This document shows positions 1-10,776 of a stretch of 64,000 nt of DNA, in pieces. Made by a program: the position numbers and the translations under genes. The DNA comes from Epichloe hybrida. Taxonomy: Eukaryota; Ascomycota; Sordariomycetes; Hypocreales; Clavicipitaceae. The notes beneath the pieces were generated by a model, which was given only the letters and a program-made list of their open reading frames with translations, was not told where the DNA came from and ran no database searches. The first letter of the stretch is position 1. Each line of letters begins with the position of its first letter. The DNA lies in contig JAFEKR010000002.1 in the NCBI GenBank assembly GCA_019022495.1, forward strand, positions 992,001-1,056,000, read 5' to 3'.

Positions 1-278
1 AAAAGTCAGAGGAATTATCAGTTAGAGAGGTCTTTAACGGTTAGAGGTCTTGTCAGACAGTTAGATTAATTAGTCTAACAGTGGAAGCCCTTATTAGCGG
101 TTAGAGACCTCGTTAGAAGACCTTCTATCGGTTAGATTCCTCTTTAATTATTAGAGAAATCATCAGTTAAAGAGGTCTTCAAGAGTCAGAGGCCTCGTCA
201 GAAGACCTTCTATACATCGGATTCCTCATTAATTATTAGAGGAATCATCAGTCAAAGAGGTCTTTAAGGGTCAGAGGC
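1..278. repeat. Degenerate minisatellite
   Basis: An imperfect tandem repeat fills the left edge. The phrase GAGGAATCATCAG followed by AGAGGTCTTTAA and GTCAGAGGCCTCGTCAGAAG recurs at about 6, 142 and 238, so the period is roughly 95-135 bp. It runs straight into the first LTR and probably continues left of the window. No coding potential was seen. Confidence 0.6.
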
Positions 279-739
279 TGTAAGAGCTTAGGCTTTGCCT
301 AAGCATGTTGCGGATAGCAGGAAGGGTGAGGGCAAGCAGGAATAGGTAAGGAGCTTACATAAGAAGCTAAGGGGGTATAAGGGGTGCTACTAGGGATAGC
401 CTCTTCTCCTTTCCCTTTTCCTCCTTAAGTCTCTTAATACTATATTAACGCCCTATTATAGTTACCTAAGGGCTAGTTTATAATAATTAAGAGACTTCCT
501 TTAGTCCTTTATAATAACTACTAAAAGATATAATAGAAATACTAATAGATATATTAATAAATATAATAGATATGCTTTAACTATAAGACTAACCTAGCTA
601 GGGGATAATAACTCCCCTATTTAACGCTATAGCACTACTAGTAGCTTAATAAGCTTAATTTAAAACGCTCTAACTTATGCTTAATAAGTAAATAGCAGAG
701 CTTGCGTGTCTCTAATAATAAGTAGCTATAAATACTATA
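279..739 (+). repeat. Gyp1 LTR, extra copy abutting the 5' LTR
   Basis: About 461 bp closely matching the next 471 bp. It begins TGTAAGAGCTTAGGC, contains the short palindrome GCTTAGGCTTTGCCTAAGC, and ends AATACTATA. It lies head to tail with the following LTR with no bases between them. It is either a solo LTR of a second insertion or a product of LTR-LTR recombination. No target-site duplication could be identified on the left because the flank is repetitive. Confidence 0.8.
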
Positions 740-1210
740 TGTAAGGGCTTAGGCTTTGCCTAAGCATTGTTTGTATAGTAGTTAGAGAGGGGAGTGGTAA
801 AAGCAGTTAAGGTAAGGAAAGGAGGCTTATATAAGTAGCTAAGGGGATATAAGGGGCATTACTAGGGATAGCCTCTTACCCTTTTTCCTTTCTCCTTAAG
901 TCTCTTAATACTATATTAATGCCTTATTATAGTTACCTAAGGGCTAGTCTATAATAATTAAGAGACTTCCTTTAGTCCTTTTTAATAACTACTAAAAGAT
1001 ATAATAGAAATACTAATAGATATATTAATAAATATAATAGATATGCTTTAACTATAAGACTAACCTAGCTAGGGGATAATAACTCCCCTATCTAATGCTA
1101 TAGCACTACTAGTAGCTTAATAAGCCTAATTTAAAATACTTTAACTTATACTTAATAAGCAAATAGCAAAGCTTATATGCCTCTAATAACACATAGCTAT
1201 AAACACTATA
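740..1210 (+). repeat. Gyp1-a 5' LTR
   Basis: This LTR begins TGTAAGGGCTTAGGC and ends near AACACTATA, where the internal region starts with GGACCTTTAACC. The same sequence recurs as a fragment at 14363-14580 and inverted at 62286-62763. TG...TA ends fit an original TG...CA after C-to-T mutation. A tRNA primer-binding site is not recognisable. Confidence 0.8.
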
Positions 1211-1299
1211 GGACCTTTAACCTAACTACCTATTATAGCCTAGCCTAATGCCCTAATAGTTAACCTTACCTTACCTCTTACCTTTAACCTAGTCCTAAC

Positions 1300-2300
1300 T
1301 ATACCTATGGTAAAATAAAAACCTATCCCTATAGGTAACCTATATAATAGTAATAAGGCCTTATTTACTATATAAAGGTTCCTAATAGAATATAAGCTAT
1401 AGGTAAATAAGGACTTTATTAAAACTAATAAAAATAGGTAAATATTTATTTACTAAAACTTATTCTCTAAAGTCTAGTCCTAGGTAGTTACTTTCTTTAA
1501 ATAGGGTAGTATTTATAATTTTAACCTAGCTAAATTCCTAGAATACCTTAGGTTTATGTTCTTTAATTTATATAGATAGGAAATAGCCCTTATAAAGGTT
1601 AACTAGATAAAATAAGGCTTAAAGAAGCTATTTTTTATATTCTTTATTTACTTTATAAAGAAGCTTTTATTAGTAAGAGAGAATTATTAAGGGGATAATA
1701 TAAAGCTAGCAAAGCTTTAATAAGCGCTTAATAAGTATTTAAGAGAAATTAGTATAAGCTAGGGTATTAGCTAAAGTGTGTGGCATATAGCTATTATATA
1801 GTATTATAAGATTATAGTTAATATTAAGGCCCTTACTATAGAGAATAAGTACTAGTCCTAATATAAACTATAGCTAGCTAAACTTATACCTTAGACTAAC
1901 TATAAGGGTAATATACTAATAACTAGAGTATATATAATAAGGACTTAATTAGGAAAATAGAATAAGCTAGTTAAGAAGAAGAAAGGTCTAAAGCTTACCT
2001 TAAATATATAATAGGCTAAATAAGTATTAGAAGTAAAGTTAGCTAAATATTACTAAAAGAGATATTACTTATAATATAAATCTAAGGATTACTATATTTA
2101 GAAGTGTACCTTTCTCCTACCCTATTACCTATAGGTTAGTATTAACTTATATAAAGTAAATAAGGAAAGTATAGATAAGGAGGTAAATATTTCCCTTATA
2201 GAAAATAAGTAGCCCCTAAGTAAAGTCTTATATAAGGGTAAGGAGGCTAATTATATACTATAATATAGGATAACTATTTAAGCTATATAGAGTTAGAGTA
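1300..2300 (+). pseudogene. Gyp1-a gag remnant with CCHC knuckle
   Basis: The Gag protein would coat the element RNA inside virus-like particles. Direct evidence is a decayed zinc knuckle at about 2057-2107, read as Y-x2-Y-x4-Y-x4-C, which fits an original C-x2-C-x4-H-x4-C in which Cys and His codons became Tyr codons. Upstream sequence is basic and frame-open apart from TAA/TAG, but no start codon can be chosen with confidence. Limits are approximate. Confidence 0.55.
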
Positions 2301-2899
2301 GGATATAGTATAATATATAGACTAATTACTATTCTTAATTCCTATACTCTTTAATATATATTATTATATTAATATCTAGATTAATTATAGTTATAATTAT
2401 TATAGTGCTATAAGTAAGTTAGTAGTAAAATAGTTTAGCCTAGAGCTTATATATTTACTAAAGAGAAGGTATATCTAGACTATAGTAAAAATAAAAAAAA
2501 AGGGAAAGAGAGTATAAGAGAACACCTCCTTAATTACCTATATAGTATATACTAGAATATATATTAATAGTTAGGAGTTATTAGTGTCTTTATATATTAT
2601 CCTAGGCCTTATATAAGATATTATACTTAGAATACTATAGCTAGAATATTATAATATAGTTATTTATATATTAAAATAGTAATTAGTTATTAGAGTAATA
2701 AAGGGCTTATATATCTCTAAAGCCTTTATATATAAGATAAAGACTCTAGTATAGGGGATTATTAGGTCCTTATATGCTATAGAAACGCGCTAGGCACACT
2801 AGAGAAAGGACACTTTTATAATATTTATTATTATAAGCATTAGGGAGATAATAATAGTACTATAGATTATAGTGCCTAAGATAAAACTAAATAGCCTAG

Positions 2900-4140
2900 A
2901 TATATTAATATTACCTAAGGAGTTAGCTAACTTCACAGACCTTTTTAATAAGGCTAGAGCTAATAGCTTACCTCCTTATTAGGGGTCCCTTATTACTATA
3001 TATGCTTATATAAGAATTAAAATAGGTTTAAACTAATACTCCCTTAGGGACTACTATATAATATGCTAAGGGACTAGCTTCTAGAGGTTAAACACTAGAT
3101 TATAGACTTAATAAATAAGGGTTAGATTTATACTAGCTTATTATTAGCTATAGCTCTAGTTTTTCTTATTAAAAAGGCTAATAGGGGTTAGTGTTTTTAT
3201 ATAAACTACTACGCTCTTAATAAGATAATAGTATAGGATTACTATTCTCTCCTATTAATTAAGGAAATACTTTATTCCTTATCCTAGGTATACTAGTTTA
3301 TAAAGGTAAATATTTATATAGTGTTTTATAAGCTATAGATTACTAAGGGCTAGGAGTGCCTAATAGTATTTTAAACTAAGTTTAGGCTATTTAAGTAGCT
3401 AGTTTACCCCTTTAGCTTAGCTAGTGTACTAGTAATATTCTAATATTATATTAATAAGTCCTTAAGGGATATATTAGGGGATTTTATTATAGCGTACTTA
3501 GATAATATCTTAATTTACTTAGGGGGATTAAGGAAAGACTATATAGCTAAGGTCTAGGTAATATTAGGCTACCTAAGGGCTATAGGGTTATACTTAGACC
3601 TTAATAAGTCTATATTTATAGTAAAGCAAGTTTAATACCTAGGATATATTATTATAGTAAGTTATTTTATTTATCTAGATTTAGTAAAGGTTATAGCTAT
3701 TAGGGAATAAGTAGCCCTAATAAAACTTTAGGGAGTCTATAGCTTCCTAAGGTTTACTAACTTTTACTATAACTTTATTAGTTACTTTTTAAAACTAGTG
3801 GCATTGCTAATATAATTAACTAAGAGAAATGTCCCTTTTTAATAGGGGCCTAAAGAGAATAATACTTTTAATAGGTTAAAAGACACCTTTATTATATACC
3901 TAGTACTAGTATAATAGAATCTAAATCTCCCTATAGTAGTAAAAGCTAATTATTTAGGAATAGCTATTAGAGAATACCTTTCCTAACAAGGCTAGGATAG
4001 CGTTATATACCTAGTTACTTACTACTTTACTAGCCTTATATCCTTATAAAAGAACTATATAATCTATAATAAGGAATTATTAGCTATTATCTTATGCCTT
4101 AAGGTATAGTTAGCTAAGCTATAGGGCATTTCTAGTTTAT
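2900..4140 (+). pseudogene. Gyp1-a pol: reverse transcriptase and RNase H remnant
   Basis: The reverse transcriptase is recognisable by FIKKANGG-like residues near 3170-3230 and by a gypsy active-site block at 3492-3521 reading AYLDNILIYL, where the usual YLDD has its second Asp changed to Asn (GAT to AAT). The connected RNase H lies at about 3850-4130, with a V-E-A-D block and a K-E-L-L-A-I-I block typical of Ty3/gypsy RNase H. Many TAA/TAG stops interrupt it and no active enzyme is possible. The same block recurs inverted in Gyp1-d, at 59461-60360 and 52077-52610. Confidence 0.8.
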
Positions 4141-4839
4141 TTATAATCTATATAGACTATAAGAACCTAAAGTACTTTATAACTCCCTAGTTAATATTAG
4201 AGTAGTAAGCTTAATAGGTAAATACACTTATACTATTTAATTTTTATCTCTAGTATAAACCTAGTATATAAGTATAGTAGCTTAATACTCTTTCCTAAAG
4301 GGAATAAGACTAGGAAAAGGTAACCTTTAGAATAGGATATATCCTATAACCTATTACTATTATATAACTCTTACTAACGCTAGATAAATAGTAGGATAAT
4401 AGTAGTATAACACTATTACTAGCTAGTAAGGTTTTCTTTATTACTAAATACCTTTAGACCTTATAGGACTAGGCTATTATCTCTAACCCTATATATAGTA
4501 TTTAATTAAGGGCTATCTAGGAAAGGGCCTAGAGGTTTTCTATTAAGGCACTTATAAGGGAGTAAGTAGTAAATTATTTTATAAGTGCTTATAAGGTACT
4601 TTAGTTTAGGGGCTATACCTAAGTCCTAGCTTAGGAGCCCCTTATAATAACCCTAATATAGTAATACTATAATTTACTAGTAATAAGGCACCTAGGCTAT
4701 AATATCACATTCTAAATCTTATAATAGTAGTTTTACTAGGATAGGATATTATAAGATATTACTAGGTTTATTTATAACTATTATTACTATAGTAATTATA
4801 AGAGCTATTAATATTACTAGGGCTTACTAAAGCCTTTAC

Positions 4840-5880
4840 TTATCCTTAACTAGTTTTAGTTATAAATCTCTATTAACTTTATAATAAACTTACTAGTATT
4901 ATCCTTAGAAAAACTATAATACCTAATAGTTATTATAGATTAACTCTTTAAATTTATTTAGCTTAAGGCTATAATATCTATAGGAGCTAAGGAATATATA
5001 AAGAGGTTTAAAATAGTTTAGTAGTGGTTTAGGGGGTTTCCTTAATTAATTATTATAGATTATAGTTTAGATTAGTTAGGAAAGTTTTAGATAATATTAT
5101 ACTCCCTAGTTAGGATTAATTAGTTACTTTTTATATTATATTACCTATAGACTAATAGTAATACTAAGTAAGTAAACTAAGAGATATAAGTAATACTATA
5201 TATTATAGTCTTTTTCTTATAGTTTAACTAGCTAGAATATCTAGTTACTTACTAGCTTATAATTAATAATAGGCTATCTTCTATAATAGAAGTTAGCCTA
5301 AATAAGCTATTATATAGCTATAATCTAAAGCTAGTCTAGTTACTACTAGATATATTTGCTTTTATAATAATACTAAAGAGGTAAGTAATATAGTTCCTTA
5401 AGTACCTCTAGGAGAGTACTTATCTAGTATAAGCTATAATAGCCTATATATAATAAAGGTAGTAAGATACTATATTTACTTTATATTAGCTAGTAAAATA
5501 GTTTTAGGTTAGAGATAAGGTATAGCTTTTACTTAAAAATATTAAAACTAATTACCTCTTATAAAAACTTAATTAAGTAATAGTAAAGTATATAGTTATA
5601 GAAGTCCTAATATTACTTATAGTATAGCTTAATATCCTAAGAGGTATTTACCTAGTATTTTATATAAACCTTATTAAATATGCTATAAAGGACTCTTTTC
5701 TTAGTTAAAAGCTCTAGGACTCCTATCTAGGACTAGAATAAGTCCTAGTAAAGGGTAATAATAAACTTATTAAGAAATATTAGGTTAAGTAAATCCTAGT
5801 AGCTTAGAATACCTTAGGCTAGGGTAAGAGATATAATATACTTATTAAGTAAGTAAGCTATATATAGCCTATATAAGAAC
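4840..5880 (+). pseudogene. Gyp1-a integrase core and chromodomain remnant
   Basis: Between about 4855 and 5230 the frame follows a Ty3 integrase core: a D-F-I-T-N-L-P start, an I-V-I-I-D block, a K-E-Y-I-K-R-F block, and a downstream block matching the conserved S-x-x-Y-H-P-Q-T-D-G-Q-T-E-R-V-N region. Acidic catalytic codons and several Trp or Gln codons are changed. At about 5766-5870 an E-Y-Q-V-K-Q-I-L start followed by R-D-I-I-Y-L-L fits a chromodomain, which in chromoviruses steers integration towards heterochromatin marks. It is non-functional, but frame is largely preserved. Confidence 0.75.
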
Positions 5881-7386
5881 TATTAGAGAATATAGTATAA
5901 ATATAAGCCTTTAATAAGTTTAAGGTAAAATAAGGAGATATATAATATAATAATAAACTAAGTTAATTTTAGAAAACTTATTTACCTATAAAGACTTCTA
6001 TATATATTTAAGATACTAATATATTATAGTTTACTACTATTACTTAAAGGGAATAATTATTCTTTAAGTTTTTAATTAAATTAATAGAAAAGTTTATATA
6101 GGTATATATTACCTTTATTTAGAGTTAGTGCTTTACTAATATAGCTATAGTATATTTACCTAGTAATAGTTATAGTATAAAGAGTTATTTACTAGGAATA
6201 TAACCTAGGTTTTAAATAGTATAAGTAAGGTTAGTATATAAAGTATATATAAGTAAAGGTATAACTAGAGTATAAAGGGGGGGATAGTAAGTAAGAATAG
6301 TAATTTTAGTAAGATAAGGAATATTATTTCTAGCTAGGGGTTAGCTAGCTCTAGGGTTTTTAAGGGTATATTTAGGAGGAAAACTAGCTAACTTTAACTT
6401 AAAGGGGAGATAAGTAAGCTACTAGTAATAATAGAAAGGAAAGTTATTACTTAACTTAGTAATTTAATAATAGTATTAGTTCTTACTATAATAATAAGAG
6501 GTAAGTGCCTAGATAAGGGTAGTAAACTATTTACGCATTTCTTTATATATAGTATTTAGGCTACTAATAACCTATTAGTTTTATTAGAATAAAATACTAG
6601 TAACTTATTATATAGACTATACTATACTATAACTAGCTAAAGGGCTAGCGCTAATAAAGGGGATAATATTAAGGCTAGTTATATTTATTATAAGGGTGTC
6701 TATAGCTAGAGACACCCTAAGAGCTAAGTATATAAAAGCTAGGTTAAATTACGCTTAGCTAAGGAGAGTATTCTAGTAACTAATAAGATAGTAGTATCTT
6801 TATAATAAGATAGGTATTTTTTTCTTAGTAATTATAGTCTTAGGGACTTTAGGTTTAATAATATATATACTTATAGTAATTTTAGCCTTAAGATCCTTAA
6901 GGGCATATTAGAGTTATAGGTTAGTAAATAAAAGCCTAGTATACTATATATAAGTAATATAATATTACTAATAAGGAGAATATAACTTCTTACTTTAGGG
7001 TAAATAATAGTTTAAGACACTAGTAGTAAGAGCCTATTTAATATAAGGACTATAGGGATACTAGACTAATTTAAGCGTAGTATACTATTTATTATTAGAG
7101 TTTCCCTCTATAAGGTACTTACTAATAAAATAGGATATTAGTATAGTAAAAGTAATTACTTCTATAGCTACTAAAGCTATAGAAGTAAGGGTATTAGTTT
7201 AGTATTAAGGTATTTTAGTAAAGGAAATAATTATTTAGAAAGAGAGGACTAATAGGATAATAAGGAAAGCATAATAGGATTATAATAATAGAGGGATAGT
7301 GTTATATAGAGAGGAAAGTAAGATAAGTATAAGCTAAAGTGAGATATTTATAGTAAAAGTCACACCTATGTTAGGTGTACTATGAA
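5881..7386 (+). other. Gyp1-a extended 3' region of unknown function
   Basis: About 400 bp after the chromodomain there is a G-run at 6270-6277 that would suit a polypurine tract, yet no LTR follows. Instead 1.1 kb of unassigned sequence continues, shared with Gyp1-b (12950-14030) and inverted in Gyp1-c (14640-15745). It holds a perfect 9 bp stem hairpin, AGGGTGTCT with AGACACCCT, at 6693-6718. A plus-strand frame near 6674 could hide a Cys-x2-Cys motif, but I do not recognise a protein. It may be an accessory frame or a long 3' untranslated region. Confidence 0.5.
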
Positions 7387-7530
7387 CAGAGCATTATTGT
7401 ATTGTATTGTATTGTATTTTTTGGCCCTTCGATGTATTGTATTGTATTGTATTGCCCTATGTATTGTATTGTGTATTGTATTGTATTAAAAATACAATAC
7501 AATACAATACAATACATATAATACAATGTA
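7387..7530. repeat. GTATT pentamer array at the hAT-1 left end
   Basis: Blocks of GTATT are separated by short spacers (TTTTTTGGCCCTTCGATG and GCCCTATG). Around 7490-7497 the array turns over into the inverted unit AATAC, giving a palindromic junction. Translated frames here are low-complexity repeats of the satellite and not genes. Confidence 0.85.
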
Positions 7531-7538
7531 TTATTAGG

Positions 7539-8135
7539 GAAAAAAAAGTGGAGTATTATATAAATTCATTACATAGTAGATTTTTTAAGTAATTTAATTA
7601 TAGTATTCTTATTCTTATATATAATTTAGTTATTTATTTAAAAATCTATAAAGTTTTAGCTTATTTATAAAAGTAAGCTTATTATAGATATTATATACCT
7701 TAATAAAGTAATTCTTAGTTTAGTTTATAGAATGATTTTTTTTATACTTTTTAAAAGTTCTTTTATCTTAATATCTTTTTTCTTGGATTTACTATTACTT
7801 TTATTATATAAAAAAATACAATACAATACAATACAATACAATATAATGTATTATATGATATTAAGGGTAGTATATATATCTTAAATATATTAGATTTTAA
7901 GCGTAATCTAAATATAGTATTCGTATTTTTTTAAATAATTTAGATATTTATTTAAAATTCTATAAAGTTTTAGCTTATTTAGTAAAGTAAGCTTATTATA
8001 TATATAGGGTAGCTATATATGGTTTATTTTTATCTTATCTTATACCTTAATTTATTTACTATATTTAAAAGGTTTTTTTAACTTTATATCTTTTTTATAG
8101 GATTTATTAATGATTTTATTATATAAAAAATATAA
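7539..8135. repeat. Two tandem ~300 bp units of hAT-1, each closed by an ACAAT array
   Basis: The segments at about 7539-7810 and 7843-8130 are related: each has a TAAAGTTTTAGCTTATTTA-like core, an AAAGTAAGCTTATTATA motif, then a TTATTATATAAAAAA run and an (ACAAT)n array. A third related unit lies at about 10800-11060, beyond Cop2-a. The subterminal block of hAT-1 has therefore been multiplied. No coding potential was seen. Confidence 0.65.
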
Positions 8136-8201
8136 TACAATACAATACAATACAATACAATACAATACAATACAATACAATACAATACAATACAATACAA
8201 T
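8130..8201. repeat. (ACAAT)n array, Cop2-a insertion site
   Basis: About fourteen ACAAT/TACAA units run up to the left LTR of Cop2-a. The unit is the reverse complement of the GTATT pentamer at the element ends. The predicted frames crossing 8052-8287 are translations of this satellite and the adjoining LTR, so they are not annotated as genes. Confidence 0.85.
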
Positions 8202-8482
8202 TGTTGCTTCCTCCGGACGATAGTTATTCCGGCCGTGGCCAAAGAGTGGAGCCACCAAAGGGATACACGCGATGCGATTAGATACATCGCAAGCTACCTT
8301 GCTCTATTAGCAGTAGCACTACACTATAGCCTTACTTTTCCCCCTTTTTACTTACCTTCTCTTCTAGCTAGATTCCTCTCCTTCTCCCTCTTCTCTTCTC
8401 TCTTAGTTATTAGCTATTATTATTAACTTTATTGAATTTAACCTTATTACACTAGTGCAAACGTTCCTTAGTAAAACTAACA
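8202..8482 (+). repeat. Cop2-a 5' LTR (first ~100 bp little mutated)
   Basis: TGTTGCTTCCTCC at the start, ACTAACA at the end. Its first 100 bp keep CpG and CpA sites (CCGGACGATAG, CCGGCCGTGGCC, ACGCGATGCG), whereas the 3' LTR of the same element has T or A at the matching places. It also contains a long pyrimidine-rich tract (about 8338-8403) typical of fungal promoters. Confidence 0.85.
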
Positions 8483-9059
8483 CTAATTAGTGGTTAACTA
8501 TAACCATAGATAAGTTAGGTATTATAAGAAGAGACATTTCTACAGACACTATAGCCACTACCCCTTATTATGCTAAATTAACGGTTATTGCAGTAAAGAG
8601 GCATAACTACAGAGTATACTAAAGGAAGATAAACTAGAATCCTAGCGATAGGCTTATTAGACTTCTAAGAGATTAATTTATTAACTCTTAGGCCTTTAGG
8701 ATATTTAGTTAATTATTAATCTTATTATCTATCACAAGAAAACTAACTAAATAACTAAATCTATTACTATAAGGCATTTTATTCAAACCTAACATTAAAA
8801 ACAACCCTTAGCTAAGCTAGCTAACCTATATAACCTCCCTTTACACTCTCTTTACAACCCTTTTTCTCTCTTTATAGCTTTTTACGCCTTAGTGTTCTAG
8901 GCATTAAGTTGCTTCTACTTCTATGCTATCTTTAAAACCTGTTCTTTCTTTTTTACTACTTTTCCTTCTTTTACACTTTCTCCGTTGTTTTTTGTTATTT
9001 CCCTCTATTTATCCTATTAATCCTATTTATCCTACTTATTTCACAAGCAAAGCTCCAGG

Positions 9060-9880
9060 CTCTATTATATTAATTATAGCACTTCTACCCTATTTTTATT
9101 AGCCTTATTAATTTAAGACTAACATTACTAAAGGGATAGAACTAGAGGGCAAAAGAATAATAAGGGGCACTCCCTAAATCACGCCCCTTTCCTCTAAACC
9201 CTTATAAGTATCTTTAAAGATAACTATCCTTAAAAGACCTTAAGAGAATAAACTCCTACCACATCTATAACCGCTTACTAGCAAGCTTATAAGAGATTAG
9301 AAAGAATCTAATAATCTAGATCCTAAGACTGCTACATAGCCTAAGCTTAATAATTATATTACAGGGTTTATTAACCTTAGTAAGCGTTAGGGCTAGAGAG
9401 ATAATAACCTTTAGAAAGCATTTAAAGAGGACTTTAAAGGTTAGTTAAGGGATACCTTTAGACAGGCCTCTAGTGAAATCGTACAAGAGCTCTAAAGCTC
9501 CCTACGAGATAGTGGTATTTACATTCCCTAAGCTCTTTTAACTGCGGCTACCTTATAATAAGTGATTTAAGAAGAGAGAAGATTGCTATAGCCTAAGACT
9601 AAAGACCCTAAAGACCCTAAGGACTAAGCTAACGCTTTAACTAAAGCGTTAATTAAAGAGATTGTGGCTAACATTATGATTAGAGAGATTGTAACTAACG
9701 CTTTAACTAAAGCTTTGATTAAAGAGATTATTACTAAGGGGATGCTAATTAAAGCCTTCTCCGCAGAAAAAGAGATCTAATAAGCCGTTAAACACAAGGG
9801 TTAACAACAAGCATCTAAACCTAAGGATTGTCAAGGGTAACCACGCAAAGATTGTTAAGACCTAATGCCTATAAATCTAA
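9060..9880 (+). pseudogene. Cop2-a gag-like frame
   Basis: A plus-strand frame rich in Lys, Gln and charged residues stays in register for about 270 codons if TAA/TAG are read as former Gln codons. It includes a Lys-Asp-Pro run near 9600-9625 and two related blocks of the type N-A-L-T-K-A-L-I-K-E-I (about 9630-9730), an internal protein repeat. Its position after the leader fits gag. No zinc knuckle was seen, and I could not match it to a region of Cop2-b by eye. Limits and function are inferred. Confidence 0.45.
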
Positions 9881-10495
9881 TGCCTATATGTAATATTAAA
9901 CAACGCTTTAAGATAGAAAGCCGCGAGGGGAATAACACATTGCGAGGTCCATTGTGTATGCACATATCACGGATACGTACGTTGCGTACGCATGCAGGCT
10001 TGTTCCCACTAGCTATCACGCTTAATTTAGACTATTAGAATTAAGGAGGCACGAGACCCTTAAGACCTTAAGACCCTTGTTAAGGCACGAGACCCTTACC
10101 CTTAAGACCTTTATTAACTTAAGCGGAGTTGCGGTTTAGGTTAAAGGCTAGATGACAAGACTAACTAACTAGAAGAACCAATAACCAAGCCAATAAGAGA
10201 CTCGCATCTATTATTAGTATTCACTTGTGTTTATTTTGATTTTTATCGCGTTTTTAAGCCTCTTTAAACCTGCAGATTAATTTAACTAGTTGGATTTAAC
10301 CTATGAGATTAGGCGGAAGGGAGGATTAACTAGACTAGATTAAAGTAACTAGGTTAATTAGAATAACTAAGGCCGCGACAGCTAATTAGAGCCGTGGATT
10401 CCTATGAAGGGATTTACTTATATACACTTTCCTTTAATTTGATTTTTATTGCGTTTTTAGGCTCCTTTAGCCACGGAGAAAAGAAAGACTACTAG
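9881..10495 (+). other. Cop2-a 3' internal region
   Basis: Non-coding as far as I can see. It contains stretches with preserved CpG (for example 9910-10015, with an ACGTACGTTGCGTACGCATG palindromic stretch near 9975). The terminal 250 bp match the inverted 3' end of Cop2-b at 52899-53060, which shows where pol was deleted. Confidence 0.5.
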
Positions 10496-10776
10496 TGTTA
10501 CTTCCTCTAGATAATAGTTATTCTAGCTATAGCTAAAGAGTAAAGCCACTAAAGGGATGCACGCAATGTAATTAGATACATTACAAGCTACCCTGCTCCA
10601 TTAGCAGTGGCACTACACTATAGCCTTACTTTTCCCCCTTTTTACTTACTTTCTCTTCTAGCTAGATTTCTCTCCTTCTCCCTCTTCTCTTCTCTCTTAG
10701 TTATTAGCTATTATTATTAACTTCATTGAATTTAACCTTGTTACACTAGTGCAAACGTTCCTTGGTGGAACTAACA
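10496..10776 (+). repeat. Cop2-a 3' LTR
   Basis: 281 bp, the same length as the 5' LTR, beginning TGTTACTTCCTC and ending ACTAACA. It differs from the 5' LTR mainly by C-to-T and G-to-A changes concentrated in its first 100 bp, while its last 60 bp are the less mutated copy (TTGGTGGAACTAACA). Confidence 0.85.

Larger units (their letters stand above)
740..7386 (+). mobile_element. Gyp1-a, Ty3/gypsy chromovirus, 3' end lost
   Basis: A degenerate LTR retrotransposon in the order LTR, gag with zinc knuckle, reverse transcriptase, RNase H, integrase, chromodomain, then a long 3' region of unknown content. That gene order with a C-terminal chromodomain defines fungal chromoviruses. The element stops at 7386 where hAT-1 begins. 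Its 3' LTR is not present here, but the related copy Gyp1-b shows that the 3' region runs about 1.45 kb beyond a G-run before reaching the LTR. Heavy stop-codon load and TA bias point to old, RIP-like decay. Confidence 0.85.
8202..10776 (+). mobile_element. Cop2-a, internally deleted copia-type element
   Basis: A 2575 bp LTR element with two 281 bp LTRs (8202-8482 and 10496-10776), TG...CA ends, a purine-rich tract GAGAAAAGAAAGAC just before the 3' LTR, and a 5 bp target duplication ACAAT at 8197-8201 and 10777-10781. The LTRs, the first internal bases (CTAATTAGTGGTTAAC) and the 3' internal end match Cop2-b, which is 6.8 kb. No integrase or reverse transcriptase was found; only a gag-like frame remains, so it would need enzymes from Cop2-b-like copies. 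Confidence 0.8.

Noticed and set aside
6674..6725. Zinc knuckle in the Gyp1 3' region
   Set aside because: Only a weak Cys-x2-Cys possibility remains after assuming mutated codons, and no spaced His and Cys follow; the hairpin at the same place explains the pattern as well.
7407..8287. Short open frames rich in Tyr, Cys, Ile and Leu on both strands
   Set aside because: They are translations of GTATT/ACAAT pentamer arrays, and the products are pure low-complexity repeats.
8235..8426. 63-codon plus-strand frame
   Set aside because: It lies wholly within the Cop2-a 5' LTR and reads its pyrimidine-rich promoter tract; the other LTR copies do not keep it.
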